From Undibacterium parvum (lineage in GTDB: Bacteria > Pseudomonadota > Gammaproteobacteria > Burkholderiales > Burkholderiaceae_D), in the NCBI RefSeq assembly GCF_003955735.1, contig NZ_CP034464.1, positions 2,046,001-2,110,000 of the forward strand: a DNA stretch of 64,000 nucleotides. The letters are read 5' to 3'. Shown here piece after piece: positions 11,823 to 20,195 of the stretch. Under the pieces are notes generated by a model that was not told the origin of the DNA, did no database searches, and saw only the letters and a list, made by a program, of their open reading frames with translations. Numbering within the stretch: the first letter of the stretch is position 1; every line of letters starts with the position of its first letter. Made by a program: the position numbers and the translations under genes.

Positions 11823-12980
11823 ATGAATAATTTTGACTTTCGCACCGTCCCCAGCCTGATCATACGCGTAGGCGCCGCCGCCCAATTGGGCCAAATTATC
11901 CAGCAGCACTACCCTGCCGTGCGCCGCGTCTTGCTGGTCACCGACCCTGGCTTTCTCGCCACCGGCTTAGTCCAGGCCAGCGTGCAAAGTCTGAAAAACG
12001 CAGGACTAAGTCCCAGCCTGTACGCCGAAGTACAGCCCGACCCATCCGAACAATTAATCCTCGCAGCACGCGCCGCGCTGCAAGCACAACAACCAGAGCT
12101 AGTCATAGGCATGGGTGGCGGCAGCTCGTTGGATGTCGCAAAACTATTGGCGGTCTTGCTCAACAGCACACAGAGCCTAGCCCAGATGTATGGCATAGAT
12201 CAGATCCAAGGAGCAAGGCTGCCACTGATACAGATCCCCACCACCGCAGGTACTGGCTCAGAAGTGACGCCCATCGCGATCGTTACCACCGGTGCCAGCA
12301 GCAAGATGGGAATCATTGCGCCGCAGCTATATGCCGACATCGCCATCCTAGACGCCGCGCTGACGCTGGGTTTACCCGCCAGCATCAGCGCCGCTACCGG
12401 TATCGATGCCATGGTGCACGCCATCGAAGCCTATACCAGTAAGCATAAAAAGAATCCGCTCTCGGATATGCTGGCACGCCAGGCGCTGCAACTACTGTGG
12501 GGAAATCTCGAAGAAGTCTGCAATAACGGCCGGAACCTAGATGCACGCCAAGCCATGTTACTCGGTGCCATGCTGGCTGGCCAGGCCTTCGCCAACGCAC
12601 CGGTCGCCGCGGTACATGCCTTGGCCTACCCGCTAGGCGGTATCTTCCACCTGCCGCATGGGCTATCCAATTCACTGGTCTTGCCACATGTGTTGCGCTT
12701 CAATCTAGCGTTCGCAGAGACCGAGTATGCTGAACTAGCTAGTATCATCGTCCCGCAAGCCAGCGGCAGTGCGCAAGCGCGTAGCCATGCCATGATAGAT
12801 GCTTGCGCCGCCTTAGCGCAACGCGTCGGTATCGCCACCCGCCTAAGTCAAGTTGGCATCACTGAGGGCGACTTGGATAAGCTAGCCCAAGCGGCCATGC
12901 AACAAACCCGCCTGCTGGCAAATAACCCGCGCGAACTGACACTGGCGGACGCCAGAGCAATCTATACCGCCGCGCTGTAA
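11823..12980 (+). CDS. Iron-containing (type III) alcohol dehydrogenase
   Basis: NAD(P)-dependent alcohol dehydrogenase of the Fe-ADH family, 385 residues. The N-terminal nucleotide-binding half includes VIGMGGGSSLDVAKLLAVL and PTTAGTGSEVTPIAIV. The C-terminal metal-binding half includes AVHALAYPLGGIFHLPHG with the conserved histidines. The start is the ATG at 11823, with AAAGAGA just upstream; the open frame extends further left but only across the divergent TSUP gene. The substrate is unknown; 1,3-propanediol or aldehyde reduction is common in this family. It is the only plus-strand gene among the leftmost 21 kb. Confidence 0.92.
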   Translation: MNNFDFRTVPSLIIRVGAAAQLGQIIQQHYPAVRRVLLVTDPGFLATGLVQASVQSLKNAGLSPSLYAEVQPDPSEQLILAARAALQAQQPELVIGMGGGSSLDVAKLLAVLLNSTQSLAQMYGIDQIQGARLPLIQIPTTAGTGSEVTPIAIVTTGASSKMGIIAPQLYADIAILDAALTLGLPASISAATGIDAMVHAIEAYTSKHKKNPLSDMLARQALQLLWGNLEEVCNNGRNLDARQAMLLGAMLAGQAFANAPVAAVHALAYPLGGIFHLPHGLSNSLVLPHVLRFNLAFAETEYAELASIIVPQASGSAQARSHAMIDACAALAQRVGIATRLSQVGITEGDLDKLAQAAMQQTRLLANNPRELTLADARAIYTAAL

Positions 12981-12997
12981 ATGCACTTAAGGGAGAC

Positions 12998-13203
12998 GTA
13001 ACTATTCAGCCCGCTATACAAAGCCCTTCTCCCGCTTGCGGGAGAAGGGTTGGGATGAGGGTGGTCCAAATTAAGCGCAATATTCGATTTTTCGTAGTGT
13101 TAAGCGTATCCGCTATTTGAAGGCAAGCTTTGTTCAACCACCCTCACCCCTGCCGTCTCCCGCTAGCGGGCGAGGGAGTTTTCATCGCGGGCTGAACAGT
13201 TAC
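12998..13203. repeat. MITE-like palindromic element, 206 bp
   Basis: Non-coding element bounded by inverted 17-bp ends that agree at 16 positions: GTAACTATTCAGCCCGC on the left, and the complement of GCGGGCTGAACAGTTAC on the right. Inside, the arms continue to pair in blocks: the 12-bp perfect hairpin CCCTTCTCCCGC/GCGGGAGAAGGG at 13024-13049, GATGAGGGTGG against CCACCCTCACC, and CCCGCTAGCGGG near 13159-13170. No open reading frame and no clear target-site duplication were seen. It may be a miniature element, and the 13024 hairpin may also end transcription of the alcohol dehydrogenase gene. Confidence 0.7.
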
Positions 13204-13226
13204 TAATGATGAGGAAATAAATATGC

Positions 13227-13309
13227 CCCCTGCCCTGAGGCGCATATCCCATGCGGGCTGCAGGCCACTATGCTTGAAGAGGCGCATGGAATATGCGCGC
13301 TGGCAGGGG
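13227..13309. repeat. Imperfect long hairpin
   Basis: Arms pair in three blocks: CCCCTGCC (13227-13234) with GGCAGGGG (13302-13309), GCGCATAT (13240-13247) with ATATGCGC (13291-13298), and ATGCG (13251-13255) with CGCAT (13283-13287). The apical part resembles the ATGCGG-type hairpins near 40.2 and 52.4 kb, but more loosely. Non-coding, function unknown. Confidence 0.55.
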
Positions 13310-13333
13310 TCCTTAAAAAATTTGATACGCCAC

Positions 13334-13368
13334 AAAAAAATACCCCAGATTTGACTCTGGGGTATTTT
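13334..13368 (-). terminator. Rho-independent terminator of the liv operon
   Basis: A 9-bp stem TACCCCAGA (13341-13349) / TCTGGGGTA (13356-13364), followed on the minus strand by a run of seven T. It lies 28 bp beyond the livM stop. Confidence 0.85.
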
Positions 13369-13395
13369 GATTCAACTTGCTGCTTACCGCGCCGC

Positions 13396-14364
13396 CTATT
13401 TTTTAAGCAGCGCCCAGCGTGCTCCCAACTCTCCGACGATGCCGCGTCTAAACGCCAGCACGCAGATGATGAAGATCAAGCCCGTCACCATGGTCACCGA
13501 CTCACCCAGAGTTCTAAACCATTCGACCTGGCTGACGTCTGCCAGCCAGTTGCCCATATCGCCTAGCTTGTTTTCCAGCAGGATAATGAGCACCGCACCG
13601 ACTACCGGGCCGACGATGGTACCTAAGCCGCCCACCAAGGTCATCAAGACCACCAGTCCCGACATACTCCAGTGCACATCGGTCAGGGTGGCAAAGCCCA
13701 GCACCAGGGTCTTGGTGGCACCCGCCAAGCCTGCCAGTGAGGCCGACAAAACAAAGGCCAGCAACTTATACCGGTCTACGTCATAGCCTAGGGAAATCGC
13801 GCGTGGCTCATTTTCCTTGATCGCCTTTAACACCTGCCCAAATGGCGAATGGATGGTACGTACGATCAGGGCAAAACCAGCCACGGCAATCGCCAGCACC
13901 ACGTAATACAAACTCAGGTCAGAACTTAGGTCTAGCAGGCCCAGTAATTTACCGCGCGGCACGCCTTGCAAGCCATCTTCGCCACCGGTAAATTTGGCCT
14001 GTAAAAACACGAAGTACAGCATTTGCGCCAGCGCCAGCGTGATCATGGTGAAGTAAATCCCTTGCCGCCGGATCGCCAGACTACCCATCAGCAAACCTAT
14101 TCCACCGGCCGCCACCATCCCCAGCAGCAAGCCTAGTTCCAACGGTAAGCCGGCCTGTTTCAAGGCCCAGCCAGTCACATAACTGGCACCGCCAAAAAAT
14201 GCCGCATGCCCGAACGAGAGTAAGCCAGTGAAGCCTATCAACAAATTGAAGGCGCAGGCAAACAAGGCGAAGCATAAAAGCTTCATCAAAAATACCGGAT
14301 ACACGATCATAGGCGCCAGCAGTAAAGCACCTAACGCCAGCCCGATTCCAAGTTTTTTATTCAT
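13396..14364 (-). CDS. livM: Branched-chain amino acid ABC transporter permease LivM
   Basis: Second inner-membrane permease of a HAAT-type (Liv) importer, 322 residues from the chosen start. It has about nine hydrophobic helices and the family motif FNLLIGFTGLLSFGHAAFFG, with SLAGLAGATKTL near the EAA-like loop. The ATG at 14364 (MNKKLGIG) is preferred because GGAGA lies 6-8 bp upstream; an ATG at 14385 is possible. It is the last gene of the liv operon. Confidence 0.93.
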   Translation of the reverse strand: MNKKLGIGLALGALLLAPMIVYPVFLMKLLCFALFACAFNLLIGFTGLLSFGHAAFFGGASYVTGWALKQAGLPLELGLLLGMVAAGGIGLLMGSLAIRRQGIYFTMITLALAQMLYFVFLQAKFTGGEDGLQGVPRGKLLGLLDLSSDLSLYYVVLAIAVAGFALIVRTIHSPFGQVLKAIKENEPRAISLGYDVDRYKLLAFVLSASLAGLAGATKTLVLGFATLTDVHWSMSGLVVLMTLVGGLGTIVGPVVGAVLIILLENKLGDMGNWLADVSQVEWFRTLGESVTMVTGLIFIICVLAFRRGIVGELGARWALLKK

Positions 14365-14388
14365 ACCCATCTCCGTATTTGGCATGGC

Positions 14389-15273
14389 TTACTTTTCTTT
14401 GCCGAACAAGCCGGCCGGACGAATCATCAAGACGATCGCCATCACGATAAACACTACGGTGGCCGATAGTTCGGGATAAAACACCCGGGTCAATCCCTCG
14501 ATGATGCCCAAGCCTAGTCCAGTCAAAATCGAACCGAGGATAGAGCCCATGCCACCGATCACCACCACCGCAAACACCGTGATGATCAGATTAGAACCCA
14601 TCAGGGGTGAGACCTGTATCACCGGTGCCGCCAGCACGCCTGCAAAGGCCGCCAGCGCCACGCCAAAGCCATAAGTAAGGGTCACCATAAGGGGCACGTT
14701 GACACCGAAGGCCTCGACCAGCTTAGGGTTCTCGGTGCCGGCCCGCAAATACGCACCCAACTTGGTTTTCTCGATCACAAACCAGGTCGCGAAACACACG
14801 CTGAGCGATGCCAGCACGACCCAGGCACGATAATTCGGTAAGAACATAAAACCCAGATCGGTGGCGCCCATCAGAGCATCCGGTACCGAATAGGCCTGGC
14901 CGGAAACCCCGTAAAACGAGCGGAACACACCTTCCAGTAGTAAGGTGATGCCGAAGGTCAGTAGTAGGCCGTACAGATGGTCTAATTTATACAGCCAGCG
15001 CAGCATGGTTTTTTCTATGATGATGCCGAATAGGCCAACCAGCAGTGGGGCGATCAGCAACATCAGCCAGTAGTTGATGCCAAAATAAGTCATCCCCATC
15101 CAGGCCAGAAAAGCCCCCATCATGTACAGGGCACCGTGCGCGAAATTGATCACATTGAGCAAGCCGAAGATGACCGCCAGACCTAGCGAAAGGATCGCGT
15201 AAAAAGAGCCATTGACCAAGCCCAGCAGTAACTGACTGAGCATCGCTTGTAGGGGAATACCGAAAATTTCCAT
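14389..15273 (-). CDS. livH: Branched-chain amino acid ABC transporter permease LivH
   Basis: First permease of the Liv-type importer, 294 residues with about eight transmembrane helices. Motifs: GLVNGSFYAILSLGLAVIFG at the N-terminus, and NFAHGALYMMGAFLAW. FAGVLAAPVIQVSPLMGSNL is the cytoplasmic loop region that contacts the ATPases. It lies between the binding-protein gene (93 bp) and livM (24 bp). Confidence 0.94.
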   Translation of the reverse strand: MEIFGIPLQAMLSQLLLGLVNGSFYAILSLGLAVIFGLLNVINFAHGALYMMGAFLAWMGMTYFGINYWLMLLIAPLLVGLFGIIIEKTMLRWLYKLDHLYGLLLTFGITLLLEGVFRSFYGVSGQAYSVPDALMGATDLGFMFLPNYRAWVVLASLSVCFATWFVIEKTKLGAYLRAGTENPKLVEAFGVNVPLMVTLTYGFGVALAAFAGVLAAPVIQVSPLMGSNLIITVFAVVVIGGMGSILGSILTGLGLGIIEGLTRVFYPELSATVVFIVMAIVLMIRPAGLFGKEK

Positions 15274-15366
15274 GGCGCTTGTGCTTAATGCCCGCAGTGG
15301 GCAGAGGTTCAGTGAAGAGATGCGCAGCCTGATCGCTGCGCATCCCCGCTAGTCACAACTCAGCGC

Positions 15367-16578
15367 TTACTTCCAGAGCGCGCACTTGCTTTCGGCCTTG
15401 CTGGTAAACGCGCTATCACCGGGGATGGTTTGCACTATCCTGTAGTAATCCCATGGATATTTGGCTTCGGACGGCTGTTTCACTTGCATCAGATACATAT
15501 CGTGGATCATGCTGCCATCGGCACGGATAGTGCCGTTTTTGGCATACATATCATTGATCTTCATGCCACGTAATTTCGCCATGACTTTATCGGTATCGTC
15601 CGAGCCCGCCGCTTTCACGGCGTTTAAGTATTGCAGGGTGGCGGAGTAATCGGCGGCCTGTATGCTGGATGGCATTTTTTTCATTTTGCCAAAATAACGC
15701 CGCGCCCAGGTACGGGTTTCTTCGTTCTGATCCCAATACCAGCTATCGGTCAGATACATGCCTTGCGTCAGGTTCAGGGTCAGCGCATGCACATCATTGA
15801 TGAACATCAGCAAGCCAGCTAACTTCATGCTCTTGGTGACGCCAAATTCATTGGCGGCCTTGATCGCATTGATGGTATCGCCACCAGCATTGGCCAGACC
15901 CAGGATCTGCGCTTTAGAAGCCTGAGCTTGCAGCAAGAAAGAAGAAAAATCCGAGGCCGACAAAGGATGTTTGACCGAACCGGCGACCGTGCCGCCGGCC
16001 GCTTTCACCACCGTGCTGGTATCGTTTTCCAGCGAAGCACCGAAGGCATAATCGGCGGTCAAGAAGTACCAACTCTTGCCACCCTGCTTGACCACCGCAG
16101 CACCGGTACCCTTGGCCAGCGCCACCGTATCGTAAGCATAATGTATGGTGTAAGGCGTACATTCTTCATTGGTTAATCTGGCTGAGCCAGCACCGATAGA
16201 GATGAAGGCTTTTTTCTTTTCCAACGCCACTTTCGACATCGCCAGATTAGTACCGGAATTGGTGCCACCGATCAGCATATCGACGCCATCGCGATCAAAC
16301 CATTCACGCGCGCGGCTGGCTGCGATGTCCGCCTTATTTTGATGATCGGCAGTGACTACTTCTATTTTTTTCCCCAACACCGTGCCGCCAAAATCAGCCA
16401 CCGCCATCTTGATCGCCTCAACCCCGCCAGGACCATCAATATCTGAATACAAGCCAGACAAATCCGAGATAAAACCTATTTTCACGCTGTCGCCAGAAAC
16501 CTGGGCGCTGGCACTGGCAGAAAACCCCGTCAGGGCAGCAGCAACTGCAAAAACACCGGCTTTTAATGTTGTCTTCAT
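15367..16578 (-). CDS. livJ: Periplasmic branched-chain amino acid type substrate-binding protein
   Basis: Type I periplasmic binding protein (Peripla_BP_6), 403 residues. The start at 16578 is chosen because GGAGT precedes it and it opens a clear signal peptide (MKTTLKAGVFAVAAALTG, cleavage near ASAQ). The mature part begins VSGDSVKIGFISDLSGLYSD and contains the MLIGGTNSGTNLAMSKVA region. The exact ligand (Leu/Ile/Val, amide or another amino acid) is not determined by the sequence. It is placed between livF and livH. Confidence 0.92.
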   Translation of the reverse strand: MKTTLKAGVFAVAAALTGFSASASAQVSGDSVKIGFISDLSGLYSDIDGPGGVEAIKMAVADFGGTVLGKKIEVVTADHQNKADIAASRAREWFDRDGVDMLIGGTNSGTNLAMSKVALEKKKAFISIGAGSARLTNEECTPYTIHYAYDTVALAKGTGAAVVKQGGKSWYFLTADYAFGASLENDTSTVVKAAGGTVAGSVKHPLSASDFSSFLLQAQASKAQILGLANAGGDTINAIKAANEFGVTKSMKLAGLLMFINDVHALTLNLTQGMYLTDSWYWDQNEETRTWARRYFGKMKKMPSSIQAADYSATLQYLNAVKAAGSDDTDKVMAKLRGMKINDMYAKNGTIRADGSMIHDMYLMQVKQPSEAKYPWDYYRIVQTIPGDSAFTSKAESKCALWK

Positions 16579-16707
16579 GTGTCTACTCCAATTTATATTA
16601 TTGAATAAAACTAAGGGAACTATCGCTACCAAAACCCTGCCGACTCTGCGTTCGGTCACTACTTCTGCTGCTTCTTCAAACTCTGCTTCGACTACTTTCT
16701 TTAGGCA

Positions 16708-17424
16708 CTACACGCCTAGCAATTCATTTAAAACCGGCATCTTTTCGCTCAATTCAGCCGCTGCAAAAGTCTCGACGATCTGACCATGTTCCATCACGTA
16801 AAAACGGTCTGCCAGAGGCGCGGCAAAACGGAAATTTTGTTCCACCATGACGATGGTATAGCCCTTGGCTTTCAGGGTCAGTATCATGCGCGCCAAAGCC
16901 TGCACGATGACCGGTGCCAAGCCCTCAGAAATTTCATCGAGCAGCAGCAGGCGTGCGCCGGTGCGCAGGATACGCGCCACCGCCAGCATCTGTTGCTCGC
17001 CACCGGACAGGCGCGTGCCCTGGCTGTGTTTACGCTCGGCCAGATTCGGAAACATTGCGTAAATTTCTTCGACCGACATGCCCGCATGGGTACTCGACAC
17101 CAGGGGCGGCAACAGCAGGTTTTCTTCGGTAGAGAGTGAGGCAAAGATGCCACGCTCTTCCGGACAATAACCCACCCCCAGATGCGCCACTTTGTGGGTA
17201 GGCAAATGGATCGCCTCTACCCCATTGATCTTGATAGCGCCCTTACGATTACCGGTCAAGCCCATGATGGCGCGTAACGTGGTGCTGCGGCCGGCACCAT
17301 TGCGCCCCAACAAAGTCACCACTTCACCGGTTTGCACCACCAGATTTACATCATGCAAGATATGCGATTCGCCATACCAGGCATGCAGGCCGCTGATTTC
17401 TAACGCCGGAGCTTGCTTACTCAT
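16708..17424 (-). CDS. livF: Liv-type ABC transporter ATPase LivF (Walker A lysine replaced by arginine)
   Basis: ATP-binding subunit, 238 residues. The signature LSGGEQQMLAVARIL, the Walker B LLLDEISEGLAP and the switch histidine region are intact. The Walker A reads GRNGAGRST, with Arg where Lys is nearly universal in ABC ATPases; the codon is CGC at that position. The partner LivG has a normal GPNGAGKTT. The ATG overlaps the livG stop by 4 bp. I recall similar Arg variants in some Burkholderiales LivF proteins, so this may be a clade feature rather than a lesion. Confidence 0.93.
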   Translation of the reverse strand: MSKQAPALEISGLHAWYGESHILHDVNLVVQTGEVVTLLGRNGAGRSTTLRAIMGLTGNRKGAIKINGVEAIHLPTHKVAHLGVGYCPEERGIFASLSTEENLLLPPLVSSTHAGMSVEEIYAMFPNLAERKHSQGTRLSGGEQQMLAVARILRTGARLLLLDEISEGLAPVIVQALARMILTLKAKGYTIVMVEQNFRFAAPLADRFYVMEHGQIVETFAAAELSEKMPVLNELLGV

Positions 17425-18194
17425 GCGTGCGCCCCTTCCAGTTCACCGGCGGTGGTGCCCATATACGCTTCCATCACTTGCGGATTCCTCGACACTTGCT
17501 CGTAATTTCCCTCGGCCAGCATGGCACCGCGCTGTAGTACTGAGATCTTGTCGCAGATACCAGCGACTACACTCATATTGTGTTCTACCATCAGGATGGT
17601 GCGTCCGGCCGAGACCTTCTTGATCAGCTCGGTGACGCGATGTACATCTTCATGCCCCATGCCCTGAGTCGGTTCATCCAGCAACATCAGTTCAGGTTCC
17701 ATCGCCAGCGTGGTGGCGATCTCTAAGGCACGCTTACGACCATACGGTAAATCAACCGTAATGCTGCTAGCGAACTCACGCAGATCTACTTGCTCTAACA
17801 AGGCCATGGCTTGCTCATTGAGGCGATTCAGACTGCGCGCGCTCTTCCAGAAATGATAGGAAGTGCCCAGCTTGTGCTGCAAACCTATGCGCACGTTTTC
17901 CATCACGCTAAGGTGCGGAAACACGGCAGAAATCTGGAAAGAACGGATGATGCCCTGACGCGCAATCTGGGCCGGTTTGGAGGCGGTGATATCGCGCCCA
18001 TTGAACAAAATCTGGCCAGTAGTAGGCACCAAAAACTTGGTGAGTAAATTAAAGCAGGTGGTCTTACCGGCACCGTTAGGGCCGATCAAGGCATGGATAT
18101 GGCCGCGCTGCACCTGTAGGTTAACATCGCTGACAGCGGTAAAGCCCTTGAACTCTTTGCTCAAGTGCTTAGTCTCCAGAATGACATTGCTCAT
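17421..18194 (-). CDS. livG: Liv-type ABC transporter ATPase LivG
   Basis: ATP-binding subunit, 257 residues, first gene of the liv operon. Walker A is GPNGAGKTTCFNLL, followed by the LivG-specific GIIRSFQISAVFPHLSVMEN. The usual LSGG signature is replaced here by a VDLPYGRKRALEIATTLA segment, as is frequent in this clade. Walker B is LMLLDEPTQGM and the H-loop is MVEHNMSVV. The operon order is livG-livF-binding protein-livH-livM. Confidence 0.93.
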   Translation of the reverse strand: MSNVILETKHLSKEFKGFTAVSDVNLQVQRGHIHALIGPNGAGKTTCFNLLTKFLVPTTGQILFNGRDITASKPAQIARQGIIRSFQISAVFPHLSVMENVRIGLQHKLGTSYHFWKSARSLNRLNEQAMALLEQVDLREFASSITVDLPYGRKRALEIATTLAMEPELMLLDEPTQGMGHEDVHRVTELIKKVSAGRTILMVEHNMSVVAGICDKISVLQRGAMLAEGNYEQVSRNPQVMEAYMGTTAGELEGAHA

Positions 18195-18249
18195 CGAATC
18201 TCCTGTGGACTACTAGGGATAATTGCTAGTCGGTTCTTGGTCTTATTTA

Positions 18250-18318
18250 TAGGACTGACGCCAAATCGCCCCAGCGTTGTGGTACACGCCTAGCTGGAAC
18301 CATTTGGCCTAAATCCTA
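18250..18318. repeat. Short copy of a dispersed palindrome (upstream of liv operon)
   Basis: Begins TAGGACTGACGCCAAAT and ends ATTTGGCCTAAATCCTA, with the shared core CGCCCCAGCG and GCCTAGCTGGAAC. The same features in the same direction occur at 20092-20195, with about 35 extra bases in the middle. Non-coding. The two copies flank the GMC oxidoreductase gene. Confidence 0.7.
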
Positions 18319-18438
18319 ATCTAGAAACACACGCGTTTCTAAAAGATCTTATTTTTCTATACTACCAATTTAAAAGATATTTTAACAATACGGTATAACT
18401 ACGGTAAGTGCGCTTACTATCTTGATTTTTCGAGGATT

Positions 18439-20064
18439 TTATCTATGACTAGCCAAGATCGCCAGTGCCGCTTTCTCGGCGATCATCAGGGTCGGTGAAT
18501 TGGTATTGCCAGAAGTAATGCTAGGCATGATAGACGCATCCGCCACTCGCAAACCACTAATTCCCAGCACCCGTAACTGACTATCCACCACCGCGCTGCT
18601 ATCCTCACTGCGCCCCATTTTGCAAGTGCCGACCGGATGAAATATTGTGGTACCGATCTCGGCTGCCGCCTGCATCAATTCTTCTTCGCTCTGAAATTGC
18701 GCCCCCGGTTTTAATTCTTGCGGTGCATATTTTTTCAGCGCCGGTGCCGCCACAATCTGACGCGTCAGGCGCAGTGAATCCGCGGCGACTTTGCGATCCT
18801 CCGCAGTACTCAGATAATTCGGTGTGATCTTCGGTGCCGCCAAAGGCTCGCTTCCGGCGATACGCACGTGGCCACGCGAAGTCGGGCGCAGATTGCAAAC
18901 GCTGGCGGTAAATGCCGGGAAAGGGTGCAGCGCATCACCGAATTTTTCTAGTGATAAAGGCTGTACGTGATACTCCAGATTAGCAGTTTTTTGACTCGCA
19001 TCCGATTTGGTAAAAGCCCCCAGTTGCGAAGGCGCCATAGACAGCGGGCCGCTGCGCGAGCATGCATATTGCAGACCCATCTTCGCCTTGCCTAACCAGC
19101 TATCAGCCATGGTATTGAGGCTTTTCGCACCACTAATTTTAAACGCCGAACGTATCTGCAAATGGTCTTGCAAGTTCTCGCCGACACCGCTCAATTGATG
19201 TAGCAAAGGCACACCGGCAGCCTGTAAATGGGCGCCATCGCCAATACCGGAATGCTGCAAAATACTCGGTGAGCCGATTGCACCTGCCGCCAACACGGTT
19301 TCTTTGACGGCCTCGGCAGTCCACTGTTTTCCGCCCCCGACAAACTCGACACCATGGCAGCGTTTAACACCGTCAACGACTTGTATTTTCAGACGCTGCA
19401 CCTGGCAGCCGGTCATGATGGTCAAATTACCGCGGCCGGCGGCTGGCTGTAAAAAAGCCTTAGAGGCGTTCCAACGGATGCCACGTTTTTGGTTCACGTC
19501 AAAATAGCCGCAACCCTCGTTGTCACCGCGATTAAAATCATCGGTATTCGGGATTCCGCTCTGTTTGGCGGCTTCTCGAAATGCGCTGAGTATCTCCCAC
19601 GACAGTCTTTGTTTTTCTATTCGCCATTCGCCCTTGGCACCATGGAATTCATTGGCACCGCCGTGATGATTTTCACTCTGTTTAAACAGCGGTAAAACCT
19701 GATCCCAAGACCAGCTCGCGTCGCCGCTCTGCGCTGCCCACTGATCATAATCCTGAGCCTGCCCGCGCATATAAATCATGCCGTTAATCGATGAACTACC
19801 ACCCATCACTTTGCCACGCGGATAAATCAGGCTGCGCCCATTTAAGCCAGCTTCGGCCTCGGTGCGATACATCCAATCGGTACGCGGATTATTGATGCAA
19901 TACAGATAGCCGACCGGAATATGGATCCAGATGTAATCATCTTTACCACCGGCTTCGAGCAGTAAAACTTTATTATTCGGATCTTTCGAAAGCCGGTTAG
20001 CCAGCACACAGCCGGCGGTGCCGGCACCGATAATGATGTAATCGAACTGACCTGCTGATTCCAT
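18439..20064 (-). CDS. GMC family FAD-dependent oxidoreductase (choline/alcohol dehydrogenase-like)
   Basis: Glucose-methanol-choline oxidoreductase, 541 residues. The N-terminal FAD fold is FDYIIIGAGTAGCVLANRL. GMC signature 1 is YPRGKVMGGSSSINGMIYMR, signature 2 is GAIGSPSILQHSGIG, and the C-terminal active-site region is FHPVGTCKMG followed by SGNTNSPTLMIAEKAA. No signal peptide was seen, so it is probably cytoplasmic or peripheral. Choline dehydrogenase and long-chain alcohol dehydrogenases are the nearest functional classes; substrate unknown. It is flanked on both sides by copies of one palindromic repeat. Confidence 0.92.
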   Translation of the reverse strand: MESAGQFDYIIIGAGTAGCVLANRLSKDPNNKVLLLEAGGKDDYIWIHIPVGYLYCINNPRTDWMYRTEAEAGLNGRSLIYPRGKVMGGSSSINGMIYMRGQAQDYDQWAAQSGDASWSWDQVLPLFKQSENHHGGANEFHGAKGEWRIEKQRLSWEILSAFREAAKQSGIPNTDDFNRGDNEGCGYFDVNQKRGIRWNASKAFLQPAAGRGNLTIMTGCQVQRLKIQVVDGVKRCHGVEFVGGGKQWTAEAVKETVLAAGAIGSPSILQHSGIGDGAHLQAAGVPLLHQLSGVGENLQDHLQIRSAFKISGAKSLNTMADSWLGKAKMGLQYACSRSGPLSMAPSQLGAFTKSDASQKTANLEYHVQPLSLEKFGDALHPFPAFTASVCNLRPTSRGHVRIAGSEPLAAPKITPNYLSTAEDRKVAADSLRLTRQIVAAPALKKYAPQELKPGAQFQSEEELMQAAAEIGTTIFHPVGTCKMGRSEDSSAVVDSQLRVLGISGLRVADASIMPSITSGNTNSPTLMIAEKAALAILASHR

Positions 20065-20091
20065 GTAAAACCTTTTTAATTAAGCGACTCT

Positions 20092-20195
20092 TAGGACTTA
20101 CGCAAAACCGCCCCAGCGTCGTTGTATCCGCCTTGCCGTACTAAAGTACTGTCTTCGGCGGTACGCCTAGCTGGAACAATTTTTCGTAAGTCCTA
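20092..20195. repeat. Dispersed palindromic repeat overlapping the NMO stop codon
   Basis: 104-bp imperfect palindrome with ends TAGGACTTACG and CGTAAGTCCTA, and the internal core CGCCCCAGCG ... GCCTAGCTGGAAC. The stop codon (TAG, minus strand) of the nitronate monooxygenase gene lies inside the right end, so the repeat supplies the end of that gene. The central part has its own small hairpin around GTACTAAAGTAC. A shorter copy lies at 18250-18318. Confidence 0.75.
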
